64,000 nucleotides of DNA from Diabrotica undecimpunctata (Eukaryota > Arthropoda > Insecta > Coleoptera > Chrysomelidae): assembly GCF_040954645.1 (NCBI RefSeq), contig NC_092810.1, positions 12,882,377 to 12,946,376 of the forward strand. The letters are read 5' to 3'. The notes beneath the pieces are model-generated. The model did no database searches. It was not told where the DNA came from and worked only from the letters and a program-made list of their open reading frames with translations. The translations under genes and the position numbers were made by a program. Positions 47,507 to 58,920 of the stretch are shown here, one piece after another (position 1 is the stretch's first letter; each line of letters starts with the position of its first letter).

Positions 47507-48894
47507 TTATTTAGAATTATGGTAACAATAAATGACCAAGTGGTGTTCAAAATTTTCTAACAAAAACTTGTGGCTTCTGTCTGAGTACATATATTTATAT
47601 ATGGAAAAACTTCGTTCAACATCAACTGATGTAACGGGAGCATTTTTCAAACTAACCAAAACATTTGGTTCTAAATTAATTGTTTCCGAAATATTTCCAG
47701 CTAGAACACTGACTACTTCAGAAAGAATATGGTAACCTTTATTTTTTTCCATAGTAGCTTCAAATTTTTTTAAAATATCTTTTCCAATATTACCTCTAAC
47801 GTTCCGACAACATGACGCAAATTCTTTTATAAATGCTGTACTTTCGAACAATGACAGTTTTGGTGATTCTAACTGAGTAATTGTTTTTTGAACAAAACTA
47901 AAATTTGATTTTATAAATAAAAGTTCTTGTTGAAGCAAGTTACTCTGAAAAGTTTGTTTAGAATCCAAAAGAGATTGGGAACTTTCATCTGTTAACGTAT
48001 CAATTATGTTCTTTATTTTAACAAAATGATCTGCATAAAAATTAGCTGCTTCTTACTTTGTTCCCCATCGCGTTAAAATAGGTTGTGGTGGAAGAGGAAT
48101 GTTAGGTAGCATTTCTTTATAAAGTTGAATTCTTATAGGAGATTTAAGAAATACTTTTTTGACACTGGATATCATGGTATTTACAAGAGGAAACTTTTTT
48201 CGTATTTCCTCTGCAACTCTGTTTAATTCTGGGATTAAATTATTAATTATTAAATTAAACTAATTAAATCTGGGAAAAATATTTTTAAATTTTGTCCTGC
48301 TTTCACCATATAAGGAGCAGCATCCGATAAAATAAGCAGTAATTTATTAGAAGGAATAGTTGTCGGAAGAAAAAAAGTTGCTAATGTTTCTTGTATAAAA
48401 CGCGAAATTGTTAAAGCATTTGTTTTCTCAAGTTGCTGGCATGAAATAAGATGAGATTTTGGTAAGGTATCTTCTTTAAGAACACCAATCAATAAATGAG
48501 CAATATACTTTCCTGAGGAATCAGTGGTTTCGTCTACAGATATGTAAAAATAATTATCTGCAATTTCTTCCTTAATATTAATTAACACCGACGAGTATAG
48601 CCCGTTAACATTATTTCTTCTTAGAGACCGATCACTTGGAACATTAAGTTTGCAATATTTTTTTAGAAACGAACTAAAATTTACATTTGCTAATTTTGAA
48701 AGCGGTATGTTTGCAGACACTAATGCGCGACACAAGTCTTCATTAAAAGTTTCTTGCTCATCTAATTTTTTTGAAGTAGATTGGAAACATTTAGCCATTG
48801 AAGTTTGATGTTTTCCTCCTATTTTTCCTTTTTTTGCAATGTGTGAAGCAGTTCTGACATGTTGGTCTATCTGAAATTTCTTCTCACATGCTAT
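47507..48894 (-). pseudogene. hAT copy 2 transposase exon 2, disrupted
   Basis: Exon 2 begins at 48894 after ATTTATAG. Unlike copy 1 the zinc-finger linker is in frame (TASHIAKKGKIGGKHQTSMAK). The frame is open to about 48250 and stops after FFPDLISLI. There, at 48226-48268, AT-rich sequence replaces the CVAHGLN region of copy 1. Further on, near 48055, WGTW-L is changed to WGTK-stop. The C-terminal 153 codons (47507..47968) are open and include APVTSVDVERSFS. Lesions differ from those of copy 1, so the two decayed independently. Confidence 0.88.
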
Positions 48895-49509
48895 CTATAA
48901 ATAAAAATAAAAACCTTTATTTTAACCCAACCTTTAAAATAAAAAAATATACAAGGTGTTTTTGGTTAATCAAATAACTGGTTTGGAAAAAAAACACTCG
49001 CTAAGTGTTTTAAATGCAGTATTAATCCACAAATTAGTTTTTGTTACTAACCATTAGTACATCATATAACTTATTTTAAAATTCAACAAAAGTTTTTTTT
49101 TTGTTAATTCAATTACAATAAAAATAATTGTGTTTTAGAATAGCTGACTTCATAAAAAAAAGTAAAGGTGAAAAATTTTTCTAAATACACACCATTGTAT
49201 TGTACCATGGACAATTTTTTCTCACTAAAGGAAGCTATTTTTCATTTAAAAACAACCTACGAGTACTAAATTTCAAGTAAATACGTTTATTGGTTTTAAA
49301 GTTATTGTTGTTATTAACTAAAAGAATTTAATTTTTTTTTATTTTAACACCCTGTATCTCGAAAAGTAAATAAGTTTGACCCCTCATTAACTATATCGTT
49401 TTGTTCAATTTTTCGAGAAGTATCTACAGTCAAACGTTGTAAGTGTCATTTGGAAACACCCTGTATGTATGAAATATTAGATATTTAATAGAAAATATTA
49501 GATACTTAC

Positions 49510-49605
49510 AATTTTGCCACAGACTGAACAGTAGATTTTTCCCATATCCATAGACAGCTCTTTATAAGGTTTAATCCAAGTTGAAGCACTGGTTGTTTTA
49601 GGCAT
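49510..49605 (-). pseudogene. hAT copy 2 transposase exon 1
   Basis: Same 32 codons as in copy 1 (MPKTTSASTWIKPYK to CSVCGKI), followed by the GTAAGT donor. Intact; pseudogene only because exon 2 is broken. Confidence 0.75.
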
Positions 49606-50452
49606 TATAAAATCACAATCTTCCTTTTTGTTACGCACAACGAGTGTTTACGCTTTGAATATCAAAACAAAAATGATTTACAAATCTGAGCATCAAATTA
49701 GAAATGTTTAGGTATCTAATTCAATAAACTGGGAGATTTTGGAAAATCCCTAAATTAGGAACAAAACTATTAGCCGTTTACCTGCTGTTAAGATACAATA
49801 AATTGTAGATAGATTTGGGGATTAGATCATAAAATGCAAATGAGCGAACCCTTAGCGATTATCCAATAACTGAATGCCTCAGTGACCGAGACTTTCTAAG
49901 AATGTTGAGGGCTACTTAAATTGATCTTCTTTGAAATTGTAAATGTTTTGTACCTGTAGAGATTACGTACTTAGATCATTTCTTGATTAAAATGACTACA
50001 AAATTTTATACAAGAATTGAAATAAATTGGTATGTTTAAAAATTTTCAAATACAGTATAAAAATCTGAACTTTTATGCACTTTATGCAAACTTTTATACA
50101 AATATGCCAAAATATGAAATATTTGCATAAAATATGCACAATATGCAAAATATGCAATATGCATATTTGCCGAAGTCTAGTAATAATGTTAAGATTCGCA
50201 CCACCCTCATTTCTTATCATAAAATTTAAGGTAGATTACTAATTACCTACCAATCTTTTCAAAGAAATATATCAATTGCAACTTCTGATATGGAAAAATC
50301 CAATCAAATATTGAACAAGGGAATATGAGCTATAACATCATAATACTTTAGTGATATTATCGTTATAATTTTAATATTTTTTATTATATAATATAGCATT
50401 GTTTAAAAAAGACTCATTCTTTTTTAAACAATGATGGTAGTGTTGTATTAAT

Positions 50453-50713
50453 CTTCTTCTCATTGCGCCGTCTCCTTTCGAAGGTTGGGGATCCAAATGG
50501 CAATTGTAGTTTTGGAAACTGCTGCGCGAAAGATCTCTGCGGATGAGCGGTCAAACCATCTCCTCAGGTCTTTCAGCCACGAGTTCTGGCATCTTCCTAC
50601 TGATCTTTTGCCCTGTACTTTTCCTTCCAGTATAACTTGAAGTAATTCATCATATCTTTCGCCTCTCAACACATGACCCAAGTATTGCATTTTCCTCTTT
50701 TTGATTATTCTTA
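50453..50713 (-). mobile_element. Family A LINE copy 7, 261 bp
   Basis: Flanked by an 11-bp target duplication GTTGTATTAAT (50442-50452 and 50714-50724). Minus strand encodes MQYLGHVLRGERYDELLQV, then GKRSVGRCQNSWLKDLRRWF, then EIFRAAVSKTTIAIWI, and a short TTCTTC tail at 50453-50459. Confidence 0.92.
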
Positions 50714-50724
50714 GTTGTATTAAT

Positions 50725-52390
50725 AGGTAAGTACAAAGTTTGAGAAGACATTATTTAAATATCTTTTCTAAGAAATATATTACCGGAGCGAATTTATCTA
50801 TGCCCCTTTTCTGTGGGGTATTATTTCGCGGGAGCGAACTAGTATACACCTAAAATTCCTTAAAGACATTAATATACTTAACAAAATTTAATATTTATAA
50901 TATTATATATTAAATCTAATAACCTGCGAAAATGTATGTAAATAAAAAAAAAGTATTGACGCAAACGAAGTTAAATATTTTGATCTTCTCTTCTATATTA
51001 TAATTTGTCACAAACGTCCCATTTAAATAACCACCTGTTTATTTAAATGAGCTAAGTAAAACAGCAACACTATTACGAGACCCAGTTTTTAATCACTTTA
51101 TTTTGACAGGTAGTATAAAGATCTATATTTTAACCTGTCCCATTTAAAAACCAGTCATTATCTATTACGATCCAAAATAGTCCAATCACAACCTGTTTCT
51201 TTACACCAGCTAACTAAAACAATAACACATTCCCCAAATAAATATACGAGACCTGGTTTTTTAATCGTTTTACTGAATCTAGTTTTCATTTCTTAAATTT
51301 TGATTGGAGAGCCGGAATGTGTGGGTTGGATTGTTTGTTCTAGTAAAGCCAATAAAAACTACTAGGGCATGTTAAAATAACTGGTTTTACTGTTTTTTGA
51401 AGGTTTGTGAGTAAGGTAAAATATTATTCGATATAACTATAAACCAATAAAGAAAAAGAACGCCTTTTAAAGATGTTTTACTTAATTACTTATTAAACAT
51501 GCAATTTTCAATTATTTTATTGCAATTTAAAATCTACAATATATGTATAGAATATGTTAAAAAAGATCTGATAATTTTTAAATACAAGTTCATCTGATAC
51601 AGACCAAGAAAAAAATGGATAGATATATTATAATAAACGAAATTGGGCAAAAAAAATTTGGAAAAACTTAAGGAATTAATAAGCAACTAATATAAAAATA
51701 TTTTGACGACAAATGACATAAGAATTCATGCAAACATGAACACATTGTTTAAGTTTAACAGAAATCGTTGACGAATATTCGTATACAGGGTGAACTACAA
51801 AAGAAAATTACAGTTTTATCATATTTTTTTGAATTAGCAACCGTATATTTAATTTTTTTTTTTTTTTCAAAATATTTGATTTATGATATCTACTCTTTTA
51901 TTTTTATAAAGCATTCCCTAAATGAATGTACTGAATCTAAATTTACCAATTACTTTCGACTAAGTAGAGCAGAGTTCGAGGAAGTAGCAATATCTTCAAG
52001 TTGGTGTAACACCCAAAAGCCCATAGGAAGTAAAACTAGCTATATTTTTAAGATAAGATCTTTATATAATATTTCGAAAAATAAAACGTACAAAAGTTAT
52101 CGTTTAAACGTAAGTGACCACATTAAACTGGAAAATTGCGTAAAAACTTTTGAAGGGTGTTTTGTTCAGTATTATCGAGGTGTAATAATGTGTCTCCTAA
52201 ACGAAGTACTGTTCCAGTATAATTATATGTTTTGATTTGACTCTTGGCCTCGTTGGAGCGGAAGCTGCTGGTGATTATTACTGTTGGTACAAGGACTTGG
52301 AGGAGGTGACGGAAGAGGGGTAGAAGAGCATGAGAAATATGCATAAGGACTTGCTGTGTTACTATATGGGTACGGACTTGTCGTTCGCGG
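50725..52390. other. Mostly unrecognised; imperfect direct duplication at 51009-51290
   Basis: CCCATTTAAA, ACGAGACC and TTTTTAATC blocks recur in the same order about 130-150 bp apart. An open stretch at 51768-52235 contains FTNYFRLSRAEFEEV, which recalls the N-terminus of Harbinger-type transposases, but nothing further supports it. Confidence 0.4.
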
Positions 52391-52771
52391 AGATACAATA
52401 AATTGTATATAGATTTGGGGATTAGATCATAAAATGCAAATGAGCGAACCCTTAGCGATTATCCGATAACTGAATGCCTCAGTGACTCTAAGAATGTTGA
52501 GGGCTACTTAAATTGATCTTCTTTGAAATTGTAAATGTTTTGTACCTGTAGAGATTACGTACTTAGATCATTTCTTGATTAAAATGACTACAAAATTTTA
52601 TACAAGCATTGAAATAAATTGGTATGTTTAAAAATTTTCAAATACAGTATAAAAATCTGAACTTTTATGCACTTTATGCAAACTTTTATACAAATATGCC
52701 AAAATATGAAATATTTGCATAAAATATGCACAATATGCAAAATATGCAATATGCATATTTGCCGAAGTCTA
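52391..52771 (-). mobile_element. Solo end of the same hAT family
   Basis: 381 bp nearly identical to the 5' end (transposase promoter side) of copies 1 and 2, ending TGCATATTTGCCGAAGTCTA at 52771. It lacks the transposase and the other end. A small deletion after CAGTGAC distinguishes it. Likely a truncated or recombined copy. Confidence 0.9.
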
Positions 52772-52904
52772 CTCATTATTAACATTTTTGTCCAATGGCG
52801 CTGGTTTGTCATGCGGCATTTGACCTGTTACCTGTTACAGTTTTTGTTTACGTGGTAGTCTTTTAAATTCAGAAATAATTTATAATAATAATAAAAATAA
52901 TAAT

Positions 52905-53660
52905 AGGGTATTGAGGAGGAGGGACCGTGTCATACAATCAGCTAAAGCCCAACAACAAGAAGAACAACTAGTGAGCCAAACAATAGGTGCTGAGCTGAAA
53001 CATCAACCGGCGTTCACTAAAGCGGAACGACCGAGGCAGCGCATGGAATGGACTGTGTCTATAAACGAAAACATTTTGCGCTTCTATGACTAATTGCGCT
53101 TCTATAGTTTTTTGTATAAGGTGACAAACCTCGGTCGAGGAACGATAGGCTATCGACGCCATCTGTATGCTGAATTTTGCAGGGAGTACCCAGAGATTCA
53201 AGTATCTAAACAGCGAATAGCAGAACAATATTGGGTAATTATAAAAAATAATCTAATCTCCGAGACTGGACGCGATACCATCAGAAGCGAGGTCTAATAG
53301 GATATTCACAAAGAAGAGCTAGTTGTAGATCAAATCCCTAATTGTAGTACAGACTCCTGAGTCTCTAATACAAGAAATTCGACCTGTTAGTACGCAGCAG
53401 GACAACAACGAGTTGCACGATAGCCTGGTAAGTGAAATATTACGTACCGTACCAGAGTTTAATGGGACAAACTCACTTAGCAGACCACCGCTAAACTCAT
53501 AAGAAACTAGATGCACTGTTACAAAGTGTGAACACTGTACTCCTACCCAATTATGTCGTGAAAGCACATAGATTAGAATATTTGCATAAGCTGATGAAGT
53601 ATATAATGAATATAAGTATAACATATACATTGTCAGAAATTGAAAACTTATAATTTGTGT
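52905..53660 (+). mobile_element. N-terminal part of a LINE polyprotein (Myb-like region)
   Basis: Piecewise frames give EWTVSINENILRFYD (53050-53090), then YRRHLYAEFCREYPEIQVSK and QRIAEQYWVIIKNNLISETG (53140-53270). This order is familiar from the N-terminal domain of the same group of insect retrotransposon proteins whose C-terminus appears at 6119..6845; DNA-binding through a Myb-like fold is my inference. Broken by many stops. Interrupted on its right by the LOA-like LINE. Confidence 0.5.
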
Positions 53661-53675
53661 ATGTAGCCCCTGCTA

Positions 53676-54241
53676 CATACGGAGAGACGGATTGGGAAGG
53701 CTATAGAGGCTCACTCGAGAAGTCTCTTGAGGGAGGAATCGGTACCATAAAAGATACGGAAGATCTCGAACTGACAGTCGAAACGGTGAGGGGAGCTGTT
53801 CTGGCCGCTTACCAGGAGAATTGTCCAGAGAGAGAAAAGAAAGGAAAGAAAAACACACCCTGGTGGAATGAACACTTACAAAAGCTTAGGGCAGATGTAA
53901 GAAGGCTATTTAATAAAGGCAAATTCAACCAGGACTGGGCCATTTATAGAGAAAAACTGACGCAATATAATAAGGAGATCCGAAAAGCCAAAAGAGACTC
54001 GTGGCGAAAGTTCTGCGAGAAAGTCGAACAGGCTCCCGCACGTTCCAGAATCCACAAGGTCCTGGCTAAGGATGGTATTGCGAATCAGGTCGGCCTCTTG
54101 ACGAAAGAGGACGAAACGTATTTAGAAACTCTGGAGGAAAGGTTAATAATGCTCACCAAGGTACATTTTCCCAGCTCATCCATTGACAATAATCCTTCGG
54201 TAGAGGTAGCTCACCCCAGAAGGCCTACTAAGGCGGACTAG
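53676..54241 (+). pseudogene. LOA-like LINE: region between endonuclease and RT
   Basis: Open frame with LTVETVRGAVLAAYQENCPE, WWNEHLQKLRADVRRLFNK (the basic WWN segment common before LINE RTs) and a lysine-rich helix NKEIRKAKRDSWRKFCEKVE. A TAG at 54239 stops it but the same frame resumes in LATDITRPEKVRWAINKFQP, leading straight into the RT segment. Confidence 0.82.
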
Positions 54242-54319
54242 AAATTAGCTACCGACATCACGAGACCGGAAAAAGTCAGGTGGGCCATCAATAAATTCCA
54301 GCCATACAAATCACCTGGA

Positions 54320-55426
54320 ATGGACGGGATTTATCCAGCCTTGCTACAGAAGGGACAGGATGTGATCATCCCGCATCTAACAAAGATCTTCAAAGCTAGT
54401 TTGGCATGGAGATATATTCCAACCGCATGGCGAAGGGTGAAAGTCACATATATCCCCAAGGTTGGTAGGGTAATGGACCAGACCCCCAAGTCATACAGAC
54501 CAATAAGTATATCCTCTTTCCTAGCAAAAACGCTGGAAAGATTGATAGACAGGTATATTAGGGACTACGTGCTGATGGAGAATCCACTTAGCGATCGCCA
54601 ATATGCATACCAGCCAGGAAAGTCAACTGACTTGGCGCTGGATGATCTTAACAGACTGCTCTCAAAGTCGCTAGATGACAAGGAGATAGCGGTGGCGACG
54701 TTTCTGGACGTGGAGGGAGCGTTTAATACCGTCTTCTTCGAGTCTGTAACGGACGCGCTTAAAAGAAGAGGAGTTTCTGCCTTCATATGCGAGTGGACAA
54801 AGGCGACCTTAACAAACAGGATTATTGTGTCCTCGTTAGGTGAAGCCACTATTGAAGCGAAGGCAGGAAGCGGCTGCCCACAAGGAGGAGTCTTATCCCC
54901 ATTACTGTGGGCTACGCTTATGGACGACCTACTTAATACACTGTCCAGGGAGGGTTTTTACTGTCTGGGTTATGCAGACGATTTGGTAATTGTAGTCCGA
55001 GGACGCTTTACCAAAATAATTTCGGAGAGACTTCAAGTCACTCTGAGGATGGTGGACAGCTGGTGTGAGGAAGAAGGCCTGAAGGTTAACCCTAAAAAAA
55101 CATCTGTTGTTCCCTTCACCAGAAAAAGAGCACTGCAAGGCTTACAGCTACTAGTGCTCAAGGGAGTAGAAATCCCATTCACAAGTCAGGCCAAGTACTT
55201 AGGTGTAATATTCGACCAGAGGCTGACATGGAATGCACACTTTCAGAAAGTCACACAGAAGGCCACTATGGCCCTGAACACATGTGGACGAATGTGTGGT
55301 AAGAATTGGGGGTTAAATCCTAAAATGAACCTCTGGTTATACACAAGGGTTATAAGGCCCATGATAACTTATGGTTCAGTGGCGTGGTGGAACAAAACAG
55401 TCCGGGGCGATTCGATTGCTCAGTAG
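54320..55426 (+). pseudogene. Reverse transcriptase of the LOA-like LINE
   Basis: 368 codons in the same frame as the upstream segment. Blocks: MDGIYPALLQKG, KSYRPISISSFLAKTLERL, RQYAYQPGKSTDLALDDL, motif A FLDVEGAFNTV, CPQGGVLSPLLWATLMDDL, motif C GYADDLVIVV, and LKVNPKKTSVVPF with KYLGVIFDQRLTW (thumb). All catalytic aspartates are present. It ends at a TAG in SIAQ; homologous sequence continues in another frame (QRLACLSVTGAMRTAP). Confidence 0.92.
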
Positions 55427-55827
55427 CACACAAAGGCTTGCATGCTTGAGTGTTACAGGAGCCATGAGAACAGCCCCCAACGGACGCGCTAGAAGTTCTG
55501 CTAAACCTACCACCTCTGCATATATACATACAGAGTGAAGCCAGATCAACAGTACATCGGTTGATCCAAGGCCAAGCTCCAATAAGTATAATACAGGGAG
55601 CTGATAACTTAAGGCTATACCAGGACATAAAGGCAGACCCCGTTCTAGGAATGCCTCTACAATACCAAAAAGAGAGGACTGGGAAACTGGTCCGCCGCTA
55701 ACAGCAAACGGATACAGGTACGGGGGCTGGAATATATGGGATAAAACCAAGGACGGAAGTCCGTGTATGTCTAGGAACATACGCGACCGTATTTCAAGCC
55801 GCATTAGCTGCTATACACAGGTGCGCT

Positions 55828-56520
55828 ATGGATCTAATCGGCCGAAATGTAGATAACGACTCCATCGTTATCTATTCGGATAGTCAAGCGGCTCTAAAGG
55901 CTCTCAATTCGGTACAGGTCGATTCATGGCTGGTATGGAACTGTTTGGATGTCCTCTCTCAGGTGGGAAGTCAAAACAGGTTGACACTTGCCTGGGTGCC
56001 GGGACATAAGGGTCATCGTGGCAACGAGAAGGCCGATGAATTGGCCCGAGAAGGCGCATCTACGCCACTGGTTAGTCCGGAACCCTTCTTTGGAATCGCA
56101 AATACGATAAAAAGGGCAGCCATACACAAATGGGAGCAACAGAAGTCTCTTGAGTGGTGGAACAACTCACCAGGACAGAGGCAGGCCAAACAGTTCATCA
56201 AAGGACATTCGGCTAAATTTACAGCAGACTTACTTTCGCACAGACGCAGGACTATCAGAATGATAGTGGGTCTACTCACTGGGCACTGTAGACTCAATAG
56301 ACACTTGAGTCTCATAGGCCTGACAGAAGAGGACACCTGTCGTTTCTGTCTGGAAGAAGAGGAAACCGCTCTACACGTTCTGTGCCATTGCGAAGGTCTC
56401 GCACGAATGCGGTTTCTAGAACTCGGAGAGGAAAAACCGGAAGCACCAGGCTACATGAAAAGGCCACTATCAAGGCTGTTGAGTCTCATTAAGAGGACCA
56501 AGCTAGATGAAGTGCTTTAA
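55828..56520 (+). pseudogene. RNase H and zinc tail of the LOA-like LINE
   Basis: Frame enters from about 55720 (TGTGAGIYGIKPRTEVRV); the first RNase H strand, expected as YTDGS, is damaged at 55700-55715. Then VFQAALAAIHRCAMDL (usual catalytic glutamate of ELAA reads ALAA), IVIYSDSQAALKALNS with the second aspartate, and TLAWVPGHKGHRGNEKADELA. The C-terminal knuckle is CRFCLEEEETALHVLCHC. Ends at a natural stop 56518-56520. Loss of the first Asp and Glu suggests dead RNase H. Confidence 0.88.
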
Positions 56521-56770
56521 AATAAGGGGAAAACACAATAGATCTGCAAAGGTCGCAGTGTATCAGGCTCTATTGGCCGCCCCATTTTCTACATTCTACA
56601 CATTCTACATGTAGCCCCTGCTAATAACTCTAAGTGGTTGATGCAGGGTTATTTCTGTTTAAATAAAAACTCAAATTTTAGTAGTTAATTTATAATAATC
56701 AATCAATCAATCAACAGAAAAATCAATACAACAAACAGTCTTACACTAGTATGAAAATACTACAACATAA

Positions 56771-58363
56771 CTAAAAGTAATCCGTTTGAACTTTATTATA
56801 TCTGTCAATACTCCTTTCAATAACTTTTCTTCTAATTTCAGGAAAATCCTGTAGAACACCAAAAAAGTCTTTTCTGTGTAACACAAATAGTTCAGATGGA
56901 GCAACAGCAACTACCTTAACAGTACTTATTCTACTTTCTCTCAGTAAACTTAATTCTCCAAAGTTTGCCCCATCATCCAAATGACAAATTTCCTGACCCC
57001 TCTGATTGTAAACAGCCAGTGTTCCATAAAAAATAAAGTAGACAAAATCATTCGGTACATCAATATGCATAATAACATCATCCTCCAGGTATATTGAATT
57101 TTTTAGCTTTCCAACTAGCTTATATAGTACCAGGTTCGGTATATGGACGAACAACTGAGTATTTTTAAACTTACGTCTGCAAATATCCATTAAGATTCTG
57201 TTCATAAGAGCATCAGATACAAAATAATGCATTCTCTTTTCATGGTAAAATTCCTGTTGGAATTTAAAATCAAAAAAAGTGTAAATTCTTTGTCGTAACT
57301 CTATCGATAATCCTTTATACCTCATGTACTTTTCAAATTGTTGAATGACTGTGCTGGTAGTTGTTTTGGTTGAGATGAATGTACGTAAAGCTTGCAGCAG
57401 TTGTGCAAATAAAACTAAATATAGCAGCATACCACAAATCATAAAAAACGCAATATTTGACACCAGCAAAATATTTGACATTAACACGGAACGAGAGTGT
57501 GCAATCAACATTAGCATCATGGTGGCTTGTAGATATCGAGAAGGTATGCTATCAATGGGCCTTTGGTGAAATTTTCTGATATTGGTTCGTATCACAAACA
57601 AAAAGAAGTACAACACGCACAAAGTTATTGCATAAAGTAATAAAACTTTTGTGATTTTGTAAATGTAAATAGAAAAGTTTTTATACATTCCAATAAGATC
57701 CAGAGCATTAAATATTCGACCCAGTCTAAAGATGCGAATTATACCGATAAAGCGCAAATGTCTTAACACAGGATCATCGATTTCATTCACAAGATTTATC
57801 CATCCCAGAGGAATACAAATTGATGGGACTATAGCAATTAAATCAATAATGAAATAACCTTTTAAATACTTCTTGCAAATTTTCCAAGGATTCAGTATAC
57901 TTTTGCTCAGATCAGTGTCGTAATATCCTGTTACGAAAATATGTATAATATCCATTAGGTACACACTATCACCGAAAAACTTCATAATGTTAATGTAAAA
58001 TAAATATTTAGGAGAAAACATAAAGAGATCGTCAAGTGAGTACACTATTAACATGTAGATGTAAACAAAGAACATTATTATTTCCCACCACAGATTAAAA
58101 GCACTGAATGGATGTATTATGTTGTAGTAACTGTTCAAATGTCTGTTCTCTTCTCTTCGTCTTGCCGATACTGATTTATAGTATATAATTGTCTTCGGGT
58201 GCACATTACTGATGGTTAATTGGGTCCGGATCCAACGTCTTGTATCGATGAAAATTCCAGAATCAATCTTGTGTTTTACGGTTTTTTCGCCGTGTACAGG
58301 AAGTTGGCACTCTTCATGTGGATTTCTAACCTTTTCTAATAAATTTAGATGGTGCATGTTCAT
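56771..58363 (-). CDS. HCN/CNG-like channel protein with atypical pore (AHS for GYG)
   Basis: Intact 530-codon single-exon ORF amid decayed elements, so probably a functional host gene or very recent retrogene. N-terminus ends in YYNIIHPFSAFNLWWE (as in HCN channels). Six membrane segments: S1 about 91-110, S2 130-148, S3 166-186, S4 200-220 with arginines every third or fourth residue (RHLRFIGIIRIFRLGR), S5 236-258, S6 297-326. The pore helix ends LIAHSRS (286-292), where HCN channels have CIGYG, so Gly-Tyr-Gly is Ala-His-Ser. A C-linker (FEKYMRYKGLSIELRQRI) and cyclic-nucleotide-binding domain (401-525) follow, with FGELSLL at 468-474 and the phosphate-contacting arginine as RISTV at 478. 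An in-frame TGA at 58430-58432 lies upstream of the chosen ATG. Ion selectivity, if any, cannot be that of a K/Na HCN. Alternative: regulatory subunit. Confidence 0.88.
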   Translation of the reverse strand: MNMHHLNLLEKVRNPHEECQLPVHGEKTVKHKIDSGIFIDTRRWIRTQLTISNVHPKTIIYYKSVSARRREENRHLNSYYNIIHPFSAFNLWWEIIMFFVYIYMLIVYSLDDLFMFSPKYLFYINIMKFFGDSVYLMDIIHIFVTGYYDTDLSKSILNPWKICKKYLKGYFIIDLIAIVPSICIPLGWINLVNEIDDPVLRHLRFIGIIRIFRLGRIFNALDLIGMYKNFSIYIYKITKVLLLYAITLCVLYFFLFVIRTNIRKFHQRPIDSIPSRYLQATMMLMLIAHSRSVLMSNILLVSNIAFFMICGMLLYLVLFAQLLQALRTFISTKTTTSTVIQQFEKYMRYKGLSIELRQRIYTFFDFKFQQEFYHEKRMHYFVSDALMNRILMDICRRKFKNTQLFVHIPNLVLYKLVGKLKNSIYLEDDVIMHIDVPNDFVYFIFYGTLAVYNQRGQEICHLDDGANFGELSLLRESRISTVKVVAVAPSELFVLHRKDFFGVLQDFPEIRRKVIERSIDRYNKVQTDYF

Positions 58364-58432
58364 AGATAATGTCTTTCGAATTTTAAAATTCGTATTACAA
58401 TTATTGAAATGAGCTGAATAAATTAAATGTCA

Positions 58433-58920
58433 AATTTAACCAAATAACGGTCGTTGAGGAAATGATTATTTGACAGTTGTTATGAAAACTTAAAAAGCTA
58501 GCCAGAAATTGATTCGTTAAAAGTGCCTGTTATTTTATGACGAGCAAAAAGACAAAAGATGGAATCTAATCGTTATGAAAATTAGACCACAATTCATAAA
58601 AGTGGCCTCTCAATATGGCGGACATATCCGCAAATGCAAAGGCGCCAAATTTAAATTTTACAGCACTTCACAATAATCATACAGTGGTGTAGGGGTTCTA
58701 ATTTTTCTAATGGAATTAGTACAAAATTTGAAAATTTTAATATAATGATTGTTTTAATTAGGAAAATACAGTCTGTCCCAAACTCTTCTTTCAGTGCGTC
58801 ACTAATTTTGACGTCATATACGATTTTAAGAATGTCGAGAATTATTGCATGACATTTTAGTTAAATCTGACAGTTTAATGGATCGTAATCGGCTAAATAT
58901 GAGAAGGTTATTTTTTTTAA
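58433..58920. other. Upstream region of channel gene, nothing recognised
   Basis: Would hold the channel promoter on the minus strand. A TTTATTCAG at about 58412-58420 (minus strand) could be a splice acceptor for an upstream 5' UTR exon. No repeat recognised. Confidence 0.35.

Larger units (their letters stand above)
47274..50179 (-). mobile_element. hAT-superfamily transposon copy 2
   Basis: Same family and orientation as the copy at 7748..10640: identical terminal repeats, internal sequence nearly identical throughout, including the MITE-like intron insert. The flanking 8-mers (CTTATATT and GTAATAAT) agree at only five positions, so no clean target duplication remains. About 40 kb separates the two copies. 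Confidence 0.93.
53676..56608 (+). mobile_element. LOA-like LINE with RT and RNase H, 15-bp target duplication
   Basis: 2,933 bp flanked by a perfect 15-bp duplication ATGTAGCCCCTGCTA (53661-53675 and 56609-56623). Holds the endonuclease-RT linker, full RT, and RNase H with zinc tail; the endonuclease itself is missing (5' truncation). Few lesions for its length: a TAG at 54239, a shift near 55425-55460, and damage at the start of RNase H. Confidence 0.93.

Noticed and set aside
51768..52235. 155-codon frame with FTNYFRLSRAEFEEV, possible Harbinger transposase
   Set aside because: Only one short resemblance; no DDE motif, no TIR, and the N-terminus is low complexity.
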